The notes: generated by a model not told the origin, from the sequence alone. 64,000 nt of DNA from Chloroherpeton thalassium ATCC 35110 (GCF_000020525.1 NC_011026.1:2090001-2154000), one strand, 5' to 3'. Shown: positions 1 through 9,009, counted from the first letter of the stretch. A program made the numbers and translations.

Positions 1-373
1 CGAGTACATGCAAACGGTCATGTTCATTTTGGTGATCGCATCGCTGGTGCAAATTGTGGAAATCGTGTTGAAAAAAGTGAGCAAGGCGCTGTATAGCTCG
101 CTTGGTATTTTTTTGCCGCTGATTACCACGAACTGCGCAATTCTCGGTGTGGCCATCTTGGGAAACCAGCAAGACTATTCGTTTTTCATGGCGGTAATTT
201 TCGCATTTTTCTCGGCCATCGGCTTCATTTTGGCCATCGTGATTTTTGCGGGCATTCGTGAAAAAATTGACACGGCTGATGTGCCTGAGCCATTCAAAAA
301 CGTGCCGATTAGCTTTATTTCGGCAGCGATTTTGGCGATGGCTTTTATGGGCTTTTCTGGCCTTGTAAAGTAA
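1..373 (+). CDS. rnfA: RnfA/RsxA, electron transport complex membrane subunit (3' part)
   Basis: This is the C-terminal part of RnfA, an inner-membrane subunit of the Rnf complex, which couples electron flow between ferredoxin and NAD to ion transport. The frame is open at the left edge, so the true start lies outside the window. The visible 123 residues match the family tail: the conserved segment [17 protein letters not shown] and the ending [10 protein letters not shown] are diagnostic, and three to four hydrophobic helices are visible. The family is about 190 residues, so roughly a third is missing by cropping, not by mutation. apbE follows after 7 bases, then rseC and rnfB, so this is the middle of an rnf operon. 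Confidence 0.95.
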   Translation, partial: EYMQTVMFILVIASLVQIVEIVLKKVSKALYSSLGIFLPLITTNCAILGVAILGNQQDYSFFMAVIFAFFSAIGFILAIVIFAGIREKIDTADVPEPFKNVPISFISAAILAMAFMGFSGLVK

Positions 374-380
374 CGCGCCA

Positions 381-1400
381 ATGAATCGGAAACTCATTTT
401 CATAGCCACGTTTCTTCCGGTGCTCCTGCTGGTTTTTTCTTGCTCATCGGAAACGTACAAGATGTATGAGCAAGAAAAAATTTTGATGGGAACGCTCTTC
501 AAAATCAAAGCTTATTACAACACGAAGGATTTTTCACGTGCGCAATTGGATTCCATCGCAGCGCTTTCTTTTGCCGAAGTCGATCGGCTGGAGCAAGATA
601 TGAGCGAATGGAAACCTGAGAGCCCGATTTCTATGGCAGCGACATTTTCCGGAGAAAAGCCGGTGAAAATCACACCGGAAATTCGGGAGGTTGTTGACAT
701 GGCGTTGGCGATTTCCGAAAGAACGAGCGGCGCGTTTGACATTAGCTTCAAGCCGCTTGGCCAACTTTGGAATGTGAAGCAGCGAACCGTTCCACCGACA
801 AAAGCCGAAATCGATAGCGCGGCAAAGCTCGTGAATTTCAAAAATATTGTATTGCAACCCGATAGCTTGACGCTTTTTTTGAAGCAAAAAGGAATGCGTA
901 TCGGTTTGGGCGGCATCGCCAAAGGCTACGCAGCGAAAAAAGCGGGTGAAGTGCTTGAAAACGCGGGCATCGAAAATTACATCCTAAATGCAGGTGGCGA
1001 TTTGTACTTTTCCGGCTCAAAAAACGGCACGCTTTGGACTTCCGGTATTAAAGATCCAGATGGAGAATCAGCGCCCGTAATGACGTTCGAAATTCGCAAA
1101 AAATTGGGCATTGCAACAAGCGGCGATTATGAGAATTTCTTCATGTATCAGGGGGAAAAATACCATCACATTATTGATTTAAGAACCGGATTTCCGGCGA
1201 AAGGATTGAAAAGTGTAACGGTGTTTTCCGAAGACCCAACGCTGGCGGATGCCTATGCCACCGCATTTTTTATTCTTGGTTATAAGCCGGCTTTGCAAAT
1301 CGTGAAGCAATTGCCAGGCCTTGCTTTTGTGATGATTGACACTGAAAATCAGATTCTAAAAAGTCCAAATGTGGCTGAGTTTATTTCGGAGTTTGAGTAA
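381..1400 (+). CDS. apbE: FAD:protein FMN transferase, ApbE family lipoprotein
   Basis: ApbE covalently attaches FMN from FAD to a threonine of target proteins such as RnfG, RnfD and NqrB/C; it acts outside the inner membrane. The 339-residue protein starts with a lipoprotein signal (hydrophobic stretch ending VFSC, lipid cysteine about residue 21). Family motifs seen are LGGIAKGYA, the NAGGDLYFSG segment, and SGDYENFF followed by HHIIDLRTGFPA near residues 245-275. It begins 7 bases after the rnfA stop and has no strong ribosome site, suggesting coupled translation. Its place inside the rnf operon fits a role in maturing RnfG/RnfD, whose genes would be upstream of the window. Confidence 0.95.
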   Translation: MNRKLIFIATFLPVLLLVFSCSSETYKMYEQEKILMGTLFKIKAYYNTKDFSRAQLDSIAALSFAEVDRLEQDMSEWKPESPISMAATFSGEKPVKITPEIREVVDMALAISERTSGAFDISFKPLGQLWNVKQRTVPPTKAEIDSAAKLVNFKNIVLQPDSLTLFLKQKGMRIGLGGIAKGYAAKKAGEVLENAGIENYILNAGGDLYFSGSKNGTLWTSGIKDPDGESAPVMTFEIRKKLGIATSGDYENFFMYQGEKYHHIIDLRTGFPAKGLKSVTVFSEDPTLADAYATAFFILGYKPALQIVKQLPGLAFVMIDTENQILKSPNVAEFISEFE

Positions 1401-1465
1401 AGTGGTTGATGGATGAAACAATGAGAAGGGAGGATTTTTAACTAAAACGAAATGAGGTGAATGTT

Positions 1466-1864
1466 ATGAAAGGAAGAGTTTTAAAAGTTATTGATGACAA
1501 GGTGGAGCTACGGCTCTTTTGCGATGCCAAAAAAGCATCGATGGACGGGCACTGCGGGGCTTGCCAAGCGCTTAAAACGGAAAATAACAATTCCGATATC
1601 ATTATTGCGCAGAACACCATTAATGCCAAAATCGGCGACGAAGTGGAGTTGGGCTTAAAAGAACATGCCGAGCTAAAGTCCGCTACGATTCTTTTGATGG
1701 TGCCGCTGGCGATTTTTATTGTTGCGTTAGGCGTGGCCAACGGGCTTCATCTATCGGTATGGGCGTCTGTATTGATAGGGGTTTTGACTTTGGGAATTAC
1801 CTACGCAAGTGTTAAACTCATTTATAAAAATAAAACTTATTATTACTTATTGGGAGGGAAATAG
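1466..1864 (+). CDS. rseC: RseC/MucC family (SoxR-reducing system) protein
   Basis: A 132-residue protein of the RseC/MucC family, which in proteobacteria modulates sigma-E or helps keep SoxR reduced together with Rsx/Rnf. It has an N-terminal soluble part with Cys residues in HCGACQ (a CxxC pair), then two transmembrane helices (about residues 73-93 and 97-115). An upstream in-frame GTG exists at 1457, but GAGGTG at 1454-1459 sits 6 bases before the ATG at 1466, which decides for the ATG. The gene is between apbE and rnfB with 2 bases to rnfB, so it is part of the rnf operon. The exact job in this lineage is unknown. Confidence 0.88.
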   Translation: MKGRVLKVIDDKVELRLFCDAKKASMDGHCGACQALKTENNNSDIIIAQNTINAKIGDEVELGLKEHAELKSATILLMVPLAIFIVALGVANGLHLSVWASVLIGVLTLGITYASVKLIYKNKTYYYLLGGK

Positions 1865-1866
1865 CT

Positions 1867-2757
1867 ATGTTCAGCACAATTTTGATTCCAGTGGTTAGCT
1901 TAGGTTCGGTAGCGTTTGCCTTAGGGGTTATTATTCTTTTTATTTCTAAAAAGTTTTATGTGGAAGAAGATCCGCTGGTTGGCGTGGTCAATAGTCTTTT
2001 ACCCGGCGTGAATTGCGGTGCATGCGGCTATCCGGGTTGCAATCAGTTTGCGGAAGAGTTGGTTCGTACAAAAGATTCCAGCATGGTTTGTCCTCCGGGC
2101 GGTCAAGATACGGCAGAGGAGATCGGTACGACGTTGAACATCAAAATGGCTGAAGTGAAGCCTGTGGTTTGTGTCTCGCTGTGCCAAGGTGGCAATGGCG
2201 TGGCAAAGCCAACTGCCGAATATGTCGGTATTCAAGATTGTTGGGCGGCAATTCAAGCTTTTGTTGGCCCTAAGCAATGCAAATATTCATGTATGGGCTT
2301 GGGTTCTTGCATTGCTTATTGCGACTTTGGCGCGATGAGCCTTGAAAATGGATTAATTAAGATCGATGATGAACGATGCACCGGTTGTGGCGCTTGCATC
2401 CCAGCTTGTCCAACGGGCGTTTTAACCTTGCAGCCAAAACGCGAGAATCGCTATTTCATTGCATGTAATTCACAAGACAAAGGCAATATCGCCAAGAAAA
2501 TGTGTGAAGCGGCTTGTATTGCCTGTCAGAAGTGCGTGAAAGTTTGTGAGGAAGACGCAATCATCATTGAGAACAACCTTGCCAAAATCATTCAGGAAAA
2601 ATGTACCGAATGTGGCAAGTGCGTGGAAGTTTGTCCGGTCAATGTCAATTGCATCATTTTGAAGCACGATCAGGGCGGACTGCCAGCTTATAAAAACGCC
2701 GCTTCTGCGCCGGCAAAAGTGTCGGAAGAAGCTGAATCGCTCAGAAAGGCGAGCTAA
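1867..2757 (+). CDS. rnfB: RnfB, iron-sulfur subunit of the Rnf complex
   Basis: RnfB is the multi-cluster ferredoxin-like subunit that takes electrons into the Rnf complex. Order in the 296 residues: one N-terminal membrane helix (about 5-27); the Fe-S domain with Cys 50, 53, 58 and 75 ([10 protein letters not shown]); a cysteine-rich central segment (Cys 138, 142, 148, 152); and two-cluster ferredoxin modules with CxxCxxCxxxC at about 171-181, 217-227 and 246-256. Starts with ATG after GGGAGG at 1854-1859, a strong ribosome site. Last gene of the rnf cluster; it runs convergently into rarA with 20 bases between stops. Placing rnfB after apbE and rseC differs from the proteobacterial rnfABCDGE order. 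Confidence 0.95.
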   Translation: MFSTILIPVVSLGSVAFALGVIILFISKKFYVEEDPLVGVVNSLLPGVNCGACGYPGCNQFAEELVRTKDSSMVCPPGGQDTAEEIGTTLNIKMAEVKPVVCVSLCQGGNGVAKPTAEYVGIQDCWAAIQAFVGPKQCKYSCMGLGSCIAYCDFGAMSLENGLIKIDDERCTGCGACIPACPTGVLTLQPKRENRYFIACNSQDKGNIAKKMCEAACIACQKCVKVCEEDAIIIENNLAKIIQEKCTECGKCVEVCPVNVNCIILKHDQGGLPAYKNAASAPAKVSEEAESLRKAS

Positions 2758-2777
2758 TTTTTTCGGCTCAAAGGGCG

Positions 2778-4097
2778 TTAAAATCGATTTTTCCAAAGCG
2801 TCTGGAGGTGTTCCTTCAGGCGCTTTTCTATTCCTTGCTCAGTTGGTTTATAAAAACTTTTCTCCGCCAAATTCTCGGGAAAGTAGTTCTCCGGTACAAA
2901 GTGTCCCTGAAAATCGTGTGGGTATTTGTATTCTTTCCCAAATCCGCTGTTTTTCATAAGCTGTGTTGGCGCGTTGCGTAGATGCAACGGCACGCTGGCA
3001 TTTGGCACTTTTTTGACCGCGTCAAGCGCCTTCTCAATTCCCAAATAAGACGCATTGGATTTTTTGCAAGACGCAAGGTAAGTGACGCCCTGCGCCAAGT
3101 TGATCCGAGCTTCCGGCATCCCAATGATTTCAACTGCCCGAAATACGGAAACCGCAAGTGTGAGCGCGTAAGTATCGGCGTTGCCGATGTCTTCGCTTGC
3201 AAAAATGATCATGCGTCGAGCAATAAACTTCGGATCTTCGCCGGCATCCAGCATTTTGGCAAGCCAAAAAAGAGCGGCGTCAGGATCAGAGCCGCGCAGA
3301 GACTTGATAAAGGCAGAAATGACATCATAGTGCGAATCGCCTTTTTTGTCGTAGCGGAGCGCTTGCTGCTGAAGCGTTTTTTCCAGAAGCGACTCTGTGA
3401 TAAGAACGGGTTGTTTTTTGGATTTCTCCGCAGCGTTTATCGCGATTTCAAGGGTGTTTAGCGCTCGACGGGCGTCGCCGGAAGCAAGCCGAAAAAGAAA
3501 ATCCCACGCCTCGATTTGAATTGTTTTTTGCATCAAAATCTCATCGCTTTCAAGCGCTTGATTCACCACGCGGCGAATGTCCTCATTTTCTAACGGCTTG
3601 AGAAGATAGACAACAGAGCGGCTCAGCAGCGCAGGAATAACCTCGAAAGATGGATTTTCCGTAGTTGCGCCGATAAGCTTCAGCGTTCCTTTTTCCACCG
3701 CACCTAGCAGTGCATCTTGTTGTGCTTTGTTGAATCGATGAATTTCATCGATAAAGAGCGAGGTTTTCTTGCCTCTTTTATGATTCTGCAGCGCTTGGGT
3801 GATCACGGAACGAACTTCTTTCACGCCTGAATCGATAGCGGAAATTTGCATGTATTCATAGCCGCTATTTCGCGAAAGCAACAGCGCGAGCGTTGTTTTT
3901 CCAACGCCTGGCGGGCCCCAAAGAATCATCGAAGGAAAATCACCGGAAGAGAGAAATTGCCTAAAAGGGCTGTGCGAATCGGTTAAATGCGGTTGGCCAA
4001 TCACTTCGTCGAGCGTTTTTGGGCGCATGCGTTCGGCAAGCGGCTCAATCGGCGTGGGCTTCGATGACTGCTCGATTTCTTCAAATAAATCGCTCAT
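2778..4097 (-). CDS. rarA: Replication-associated recombination protein RarA/MgsA (AAA+ ATPase)
   Basis: RarA is a clamp-loader-like AAA+ ATPase that acts at stalled replication forks. The protein has Walker A GPPGVGKTTLA near residue 50, Walker B LFIDEIHRF near 105, sensor GATTENPSFE, and the C-terminal MgsA tetramerisation region containing LAQGVTYLA and the HLRNAPTQLMK segment. Length (about 439 residues) is normal. An in-frame TTG lies 9 bases upstream at 4106, but the ATG at 4097 giving MSDLFEE is the conventional start. It is convergent with rnfB and lies 37 bases downstream of the frameshifted membrane gene on the same strand. Confidence 0.95.
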   Translation of the reverse strand: MSDLFEEIEQSSKPTPIEPLAERMRPKTLDEVIGQPHLTDSHSPFRQFLSSGDFPSMILWGPPGVGKTTLALLLSRNSGYEYMQISAIDSGVKEVRSVITQALQNHKRGKKTSLFIDEIHRFNKAQQDALLGAVEKGTLKLIGATTENPSFEVIPALLSRSVVYLLKPLENEDIRRVVNQALESDEILMQKTIQIEAWDFLFRLASGDARRALNTLEIAINAAEKSKKQPVLITESLLEKTLQQQALRYDKKGDSHYDVISAFIKSLRGSDPDAALFWLAKMLDAGEDPKFIARRMIIFASEDIGNADTYALTLAVSVFRAVEIIGMPEARINLAQGVTYLASCKKSNASYLGIEKALDAVKKVPNASVPLHLRNAPTQLMKNSGFGKEYKYPHDFQGHFVPENYFPENLAEKSFYKPTEQGIEKRLKEHLQTLWKNRF

Positions 4098-4134
4098 GAG
4101 AATCAACTACGGATAAAAATTTGTCTCAGCCGGA

Positions 4135-4464
4135 TTATTGCACGGGTTGGCTATAAATTTCCGGGTAGAGTTTTCTGCCGCATTCTGGGCAGATGCCATG
4201 AGAGCAAACGGCGTCGGTGTGGTTGCGAATGTAGTCAGCTACATCGTGCCATTCGCCATTTTCGTCCCGCACTTTTTTGCAAACGCTGCACATCGGCAAC
4301 ATGCCTTCCAAAACTTTGATATTATTAATGGCTTCTTGAAGTTCTTTGCTGAGTTTTTTTTCATTTCGCAGCAAATGAAACTGGGTTCTGGTGTTGATAT
4401 GTGTTTTCCAGCTCAGCCAAAAACCCAAAAAAAATTGGCAAAAAGAAGCGCCGACCAAATACAT
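4135..4464 (-). CDS. Cysteine-rich C-terminal part of the frameshifted membrane protein
   Basis: Downstream half of the gene above, in the -1 frame. The in-frame ATG at 4464 lies inside the upstream half and is probably not a true start. It encodes the end of the sixth helix, a charged helical linker (about residues 30-52), and a tail with LPMCSVCKKVRDENGEW, then SHGICPECGRKLYPE. This Cx2C ... Cx2C tail is known from the C-termini of many sensor kinases and membrane sensors in Chlorobi and deltaproteobacteria, where it follows a coiled coil; metal binding is likely but unproven. It supports a sensor-like role for the whole protein. Confidence 0.65.
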   Translation of the reverse strand: MYLVGASFCQFFLGFWLSWKTHINTRTQFHLLRNEKKLSKELQEAINNIKVLEGMLPMCSVCKKVRDENGEWHDVADYIRNHTDAVCSHGICPECGRKLYPEIYSQPVQ

Positions 4465-4994
4465 TGTTCGGCTACGTGAGGAATATTTTTGCGAGTGAGC
4501 AGAATAAAGCAGACGCCCAGCGAAAAGTAGGTTGCTGTGATGATTTGAAGTATCAGCTGTGTGGGGAAAAAAATGTAGATAGAAAAGATGATGGTAATAT
4601 CAATCAGCAAGTGAAAGAAAAATGTGGGCGGGCGAGTGGAATCAATGTAGAGAATGGCGCTGCAAGTGCTGATGAGCGCTAAAAATGTAACCCGATCAAA
4701 TTGTTTCGGTTCTTTAAACTGTAAGAGGAGATAGAAATAAAAAAGGTTAAAAAGGGTAAGAAAGAGCCTAACTGCAAGAATGATGTGGTAGATGGGTTGC
4801 TCATTTCCGAGTAGCTCTTTGTCCGAGCTGATAAAAAGAAGATTGAAGATGAGCAGCAGACCGACAATAATGATCGCTTGCAAGCGATCTCGATCTAAAT
4901 AGGTTTCGCGATAAGCTTCTTCTAATGGTGCGGATTTGAATTGCCCAAGCCAAGAATGAATTTCTGCGGGGATGCCTATTTCGAGCATTTTCAT
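4413..4994 (-). CDS. Six-helix membrane protein, N-terminal part of a frameshifted gene
   Basis: Unrecognised membrane protein. After about 35 soluble residues there are six hydrophobic helices, the last one running into the break (WSALLFANFF). The frame ends at a stop just after a run of eight T on the coding strand (4427-4434). The next frame, one base back, continues smoothly into the helix, a coiled-coil-like linker and a cysteine-rich tail (4135-4464). Adding one T to the run would give one protein of about 286 residues. In the reading frame the run reads AAT TTT TTT, so it contains T TTT TTT, a legal -1 slippery heptamer. It may be a real frameshift, polymerase slippage, programmed slippage or a sequencing error. 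Confidence 0.7.
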   Translation of the reverse strand: MKMLEIGIPAEIHSWLGQFKSAPLEEAYRETYLDRDRLQAIIIVGLLLIFNLLFISSDKELLGNEQPIYHIILAVRLFLTLFNLFYFYLLLQFKEPKQFDRVTFLALISTCSAILYIDSTRPPTFFFHLLIDITIIFSIYIFFPTQLILQIITATYFSLGVCFILLTRKNIPHVAEQCIWSALLFANFFWVFG

Positions 4995-5175
4995 AATAAG
5001 TTGACTTTCAGCACGAGCGCGTGCTTAAGGATTTCGAGTGAAAAACCTTCAAAAACCTCTAAAAAAAATATTTTAGATGTTTGCTAATTCAAGTTACAAC
5101 AAGCTGAAAAGATGTCAAAAAATAGTGCGTACTAAAGAGTTGCAATTCGCCTCGCAAAAAACTAAGTTGAAAAAA

Positions 5176-6129
5176 ATGAATTCAGTGGCTATGAAATTTT
5201 CAATTGGCAAAGGCATCGCGGTTTCTTTATTCTTCTTGTTGATTAGCGCGCCGCTGTTCGCGCAGGAATTGCAATGCGAGGTGAAGGTTGATCTGGTGCG
5301 CTTGCCTTCCGATGCGCGGCTTCGTTTGGGAAACTTTGTGCAGGTGGTGGAATCCTACCTAAATAATTATCGCTGGACAAACGAAGACTTTACCGATGAA
5401 GATCGCATTTCGTGCAACATGGAATTTATTTTTACCTCAGCCGATGTGAGCGCGTCGCCGCCGGAATATACGGCGCAAGTTTTTATTGGCAGTTCCCGAC
5501 CGGTTTATAATTCCCTGCGCAAAACGATTATTCTCAAATATTTAGACCAGAACATGACCTTTACTTATGACGAGCGGCAAGGCATGTTGCAGCACAACGA
5601 GTTGGTTTTTCAGCCATTGCCAAGCTTTCTGAGCTTTTATGCGATGATGATTTTGGGCTACGATTTTGATTCCTTTAGCGTTTTGGGCGGAACAAGCCTA
5701 TTTGAGCGTGCTTCAAAAATCACCCGGCAAGTTGGCGAAAGCAGTTTTTCTAAAGGATGGAATATTGGCGATGCCGGCGGACAAAATCGCTCGGCTATCG
5801 TCAATGAAATGTTGGATCCGCGATTTGAACCGATTCGCAAAGCTTTTTTTGATTACCACTACAATGGCTTGGATGAGATTTATCGCGACAAGAAAATGGT
5901 GGCGCAAACCTTAAAACAAGTGATTCAAGTTTTTGCGGAAATTGATTCGAGATATCAGCAAAGCCTCATTATCTCGCGCTTTTTTGGTACAAAGTATTCT
6001 GAAATTGCCGAGTTGCTCAAAAATGTGGACGAAGCAGATAAAAAGGATCTCTTTCAAGCATTAATTGCGGTTGACCCTTCGCATAAACAAGCCTACGATA
6101 GTATTTTTAGCCAAAGTAAAACGAAATAA
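5176..6129 (+). CDS. porD: DUF4835 family protein, PorD-like (type IX secretion associated)
   Basis: The protein belongs to DUF4835, whose member PorD is linked to type IX secretion and gliding in Bacteroidetes. Family hallmarks seen: mature start [14 protein letters not shown]-like [43 protein letters not shown] and the [12 protein letters not shown] segment. A signal peptide follows an ATG at 5176 or 5191 and is cleaved after LFAQ. The frame is open further upstream to an ATG at 5077, but that adds 33 residues before the signal peptide and is unlikely. The C-terminal region is helical. nadE begins 19 bases after the stop. Family membership is clear; a secretion role here is inference. Confidence 0.88.
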   Translation: MNSVAMKFSIGKGIAVSLFFLLISAPLFAQELQCEVKVDLVRLPSDARLRLGNFVQVVESYLNNYRWTNEDFTDEDRISCNMEFIFTSADVSASPPEYTAQVFIGSSRPVYNSLRKTIILKYLDQNMTFTYDERQGMLQHNELVFQPLPSFLSFYAMMILGYDFDSFSVLGGTSLFERASKITRQVGESSFSKGWNIGDAGGQNRSAIVNEMLDPRFEPIRKAFFDYHYNGLDEIYRDKKMVAQTLKQVIQVFAEIDSRYQQSLIISRFFGTKYSEIAELLKNVDEADKKDLFQALIAVDPSHKQAYDSIFSQSKTK

Positions 6130-6148
6130 CCCTTTTAATAGAGAAATT

Positions 6149-6970
6149 GTGCTGGCACTGCATTATCCAACGATTGAAAAAATACTGACAAAATTTATTG
6201 AAAACGAAGTCAAGAAGTTCGGATTCAAACGAGTGGTTTTAGGCCTTTCGGGCGGAATCGACTCAGCCGTTTCGTGCAGCTTGGCAACGAAAGCGTTAGG
6301 AAAAGAAAATGTTTTGGCGGTTATGATGCCTTACAAAACGAGCAATCCTGATAGTTTAAATCATGCAACGCTTTTGGTGAAGCAGCTTGGCATTGGCTCG
6401 GAAGTCGCAGAAATCACGCCATTTGTGGATGCGTATTTTAAGCAAGTTCCTGACGCGAGCAATTTGCGAAAAGGCAACATCATGGCCAGAGCGCGCATGA
6501 TGACGCTCTACGATATTTCCGCTCGCGATGCGGCGCTTGTTGTTGGCACAAGCAATAAGACAGAGTTGTTGTTAGGTTACGGTACGCTTTTCGGTGATAT
6601 GGCCTCAGCGATTAATCCTATCGGTGATCTATACAAAACGCACATTTGGGCGCTTGCGCGTCACCTTGAAGTGCCGGAGCCGCTTATTACCAAAAAGCCG
6701 AGTGCCGATTTGTGGGAAGGCCAAAGCGATGAAGACGAGCTCGGATTTACTTATCAAGAAGTTGATGAATTGCTTTACTTCATGGTAGAAGAGCGCCTTA
6801 GCGATGCCGAAATTTTGGAAAAAGGTATTTCGAAAGTTTTTTTAGATAGGGTAAAACGATTGGTGGTAAGAAATCAGTACAAACGCATGGGACCGGTGAT
6901 CGCGAAAATTTCCTCAAGAACGCTCGGCATCGATTTTCGTTACGCGCGCGATTGGCAAGTGGTCAAATAA
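6149..6970 (+). CDS. nadE: NH3-dependent NAD+ synthetase
   Basis: NadE adenylates nicotinic acid adenine dinucleotide and amidates it to NAD+. The ATP-pyrophosphatase P-loop is [11 protein letters not shown], about 30 residues from the start; the [10 protein letters not shown] segment and the acceptor-binding [15 protein letters not shown] are also conserved. About 273 residues, typical for the ammonia-dependent form; no glutaminase domain is present. The frame is open back to 6065 within porD, but a GTG at 6149, 19 bases after the porD stop and preceded by AGAG, gives the normal length. A strong rho-independent terminator follows at 7012. Confidence 0.93.
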   Translation: MLALHYPTIEKILTKFIENEVKKFGFKRVVLGLSGGIDSAVSCSLATKALGKENVLAVMMPYKTSNPDSLNHATLLVKQLGIGSEVAEITPFVDAYFKQVPDASNLRKGNIMARARMMTLYDISARDAALVVGTSNKTELLLGYGTLFGDMASAINPIGDLYKTHIWALARHLEVPEPLITKKPSADLWEGQSDEDELGFTYQEVDELLYFMVEERLSDAEILEKGISKVFLDRVKRLVVRNQYKRMGPVIAKISSRTLGIDFRYARDWQVVK

Positions 6971-7011
6971 CCCGGTTCAAGTTTCAGCCAGAAATTCAGC
7001 AATTTAAGCAT

Positions 7012-7045
7012 ATAGAGACGCAAGATATTGCGTCTCTATTTTATT
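7012..7045 (+). terminator. Rho-independent terminator after nadE
   Basis: A perfect 12-bp stem (7012-7023 with 7028-7039) with loop GATA is followed by TTTATTT. It lies 42 bases after the nadE stop and before the convergent heptose kinase gene. The T-rich side is on the + strand, so it mainly ends nadE transcription. Confidence 0.85.
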
Positions 7046-7074
7046 TGGAGTGAGCCATCTGATTTTTAGCCAGA

Positions 7075-8055
7075 TTAAAAATGTTTTAAGCAATACTCAA
7101 AAAGTTTCTCTTTGTTGATGGCCACCGCACCCACTTCTCCGCAAACAATTCCCGCCGCAAAATTTGCCAGTTTTGCAGCCTCAACAATAGTCAAGCCAGC
7201 CGATAGGCCTAAAGTTAGAACGGCGATCACCGTGTCGCCTGCGCCGGATACATCGGCCACTTCAAGCGCAACAGATGGAATATGCGTGAGCGTGTCGTTG
7301 TAGATGCTAACCCCTTTTTCGCCGCGAGTCAGCAAAATATATTTTGACTTTAATTTTTCGCGAAGCATCCGGCAGGCTTCTTCGACATCTTTATCGGTGT
7401 TTTTGAAAGTTCTGCCAAACGCGTCCGAGATTTCCTTGAGGTTAGGTTTGAAAACCGTGCATTTTTGAAATTCGAAAAAGTTCGCGCGTTTTGGATCGAC
7501 CAAAATCGGGATATCGTGTTGGTTGGCGAGTTTGGTGATCTTATGAATAAGCGACTTGGTAAGAACGCCTTTGTTGTAGTCTTCAAAAATCACCGCAGAA
7601 ATGATGGAAATATTTTCCGTAAAACCATTCAGAATTTCCTGCTCAATGGCGTCGGAAATGGGCTCTTTTGTCTCGGTGTCGATTCTAACGATATGATGAT
7701 TTTGTGCAATAACGCGGGTTTTGCAAGTCGTTTTTCGTGTTGGGTCGATAGCTAAAAAATCTGGCGAAAATTCCTGGAGCGTCATTTCATAAGCAAGCTG
7801 CGTGCGGATGTCGTCATTGCCAGTCACGCCAAAAAGCAAGCAACTGCCGCCCAGCGAATGAATATTCATGGCAACATTGGCGGCGCCACCAAGCCGATAG
7901 CTTTCTTCATGCACATCAATTACCGGAACGGGCGCTTCAGGTGAAACCCTTGTGACTTCGCCAATGATGTATTTATCCAGCATCACATCGCCGATAACCG
8001 CAATGCTTTTTTCGCGAAATGAATTGAATAGTGCAGTCAGCTTCGTTCTCTCCAT
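7075..8055 (-). CDS. rfaE1: D-glycero-beta-D-manno-heptose-7-phosphate kinase (PfkB family)
   Basis: This kinase phosphorylates D-glycero-D-manno-heptose-7-phosphate at C1, a step toward ADP-heptose for the lipopolysaccharide core. It is the kinase domain only (326 residues); the nucleotidyltransferase half of HldE is absent and must be encoded elsewhere if the pathway is complete. Evidence: IAVIGDVMLDKYI at the N-terminus, RVSPEAPVPV, the RLGGAANVAMN signature, and the PfkB anion-hole motif DVSGAGDTV near residue 268 with the catalytic Asp. An orphan coding-like fragment lies upstream at 8112-8354, followed by tesA on the same strand. Confidence 0.92.
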   Translation of the reverse strand: MERTKLTALFNSFREKSIAVIGDVMLDKYIIGEVTRVSPEAPVPVIDVHEESYRLGGAANVAMNIHSLGGSCLLFGVTGNDDIRTQLAYEMTLQEFSPDFLAIDPTRKTTCKTRVIAQNHHIVRIDTETKEPISDAIEQEILNGFTENISIISAVIFEDYNKGVLTKSLIHKITKLANQHDIPILVDPKRANFFEFQKCTVFKPNLKEISDAFGRTFKNTDKDVEEACRMLREKLKSKYILLTRGEKGVSIYNDTLTHIPSVALEVADVSGAGDTVIAVLTLGLSAGLTIVEAAKLANFAAGIVCGEVGAVAINKEKLFEYCLKHF

Positions 8056-8111
8056 AAAAAGTAAGAATTCAATCGATTTTTGAAATAGCTCAGAAAAAAT
8101 AAAAAAATCCG

Positions 8112-8354
8112 TTAAAGCGGTGCAACTCCTGTTTGGGCAAGTAAGTTCCTAAGATGCTCAGGTTGAAATTTTTGCAGACAAATGTAAGCATATTTGTGCG
8201 TTTGCCATAATTGAGGGAAAAACGCGTATCCGGCGGCGTGGCAAACTTGGTTGAATAGCATTCTAAAGGGCATGGGCGAAAAAATCCGATCTGCTAAAGC
8301 TAGGAATTTTTTATCAAAATGAACGAGTTGCGGCTGATGGGAAAAACGCTTAAT
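8112..8354 (-). pseudogene. Orphan coding-like fragment, 80 codons, no standard start
   Basis: Between the heptose kinase gene and tesA the minus strand has one open frame of 80 codons that reads like real protein: good amino-acid mix, Cys, Trp and Tyr used sparingly, and an end such as PEHLRNLLAQTG. It opens right after a TGA that overlaps the tesA stop. The first in-frame codons are ATT AAG; the first ATG is about 27 codons in. Either it starts at a rare ATT coupled to the tesA stop, or it is the 3' remnant of a larger gene. I do not recognise the product. Confidence is low and rests only on the look of the translation. Confidence 0.35.
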
Positions 8355-9009
8355 TCAAATCATTTTTGAGCAGCGGTTCCAGAATTTTCCAAACATTTTC
8401 TGCGACCATTTTATGGCCTTCCACATTTGGATGAATGCCATCGGGTAAGTTCAAATTTGGCTGGCCGCCCACGCCCTCAAGAAGAAACGGAATAAGCTGG
8501 GCGCGATTTTCTTTGGCAAGCTCGGGAAAAATTTGCTGGAATGAATCGGTATAGGCTTTGCCCAAGTTTGGTGGCACTTGCATGCCCGCAATGATCATTT
8601 TCATAGCGGGATTTTTCTTTTTCGCCAAATCGATAATGCCTTGAAGATTTTTTTTGGTGGTTTCGGGCGAAATGCCGCGCAAGCCGTCGTTGGCGCCAAG
8701 CTCGAGAATGAAAATGTCCGCAGGCTTTTTCAAAATCCAATTGATGCGCCGAAGTCCGCCCGCAGACGTTTCGCCACTTAGCCCGGCATTCACCACTTTA
8801 AACGGCCAGCCAAGCTGATCTATTTTATCTTGAATGAGCGAAGGAAAGGCGTTGCTTGGGCGAAGTCCCATGCCAGCGGTAATACTATTTCCGAAAAAAA
8901 GAATCGTTTTTTCGGCTTTTGCCTGCGATTGGCTTTTGGGATCGAGCCGTTCGGAAAGCAAAGAAGTATTAAATAACAATAAAATTGAGAGCAGAACGGC
9001 GTTTTTCAT
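8350..9009 (-). CDS. tesA: SGNH-family lysophospholipase/arylesterase, TesA-like
   Basis: A 219-residue exported esterase of the GDSL/SGNH type. A short N-terminal hydrophobic segment looks like a signal peptide. Block I is FFGNSITAG (Asn in place of the usual Asp, a known variant), with the nucleophile Ser; Gly is in LSGETSAGG (block II); block III is LELGANDGL; block V is LPDGIHPNVEGH, giving the Asp-His of the triad. It would hydrolyse acyl esters in the periplasm. It is divergent from the ABC transporter genes at 9111 and 9836, the same arrangement as E. coli tesA-ybbA-ybbP; the 101-bp gap is AT-rich and must hold both promoters. Confidence 0.92.
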   Translation of the reverse strand: MKNAVLLSILLLFNTSLLSERLDPKSQSQAKAEKTILFFGNSITAGMGLRPSNAFPSLIQDKIDQLGWPFKVVNAGLSGETSAGGLRRINWILKKPADIFILELGANDGLRGISPETTKKNLQGIIDLAKKKNPAMKMIIAGMQVPPNLGKAYTDSFQQIFPELAKENRAQLIPFLLEGVGGQPNLNLPDGIHPNVEGHKMVAENVWKILEPLLKNDLN

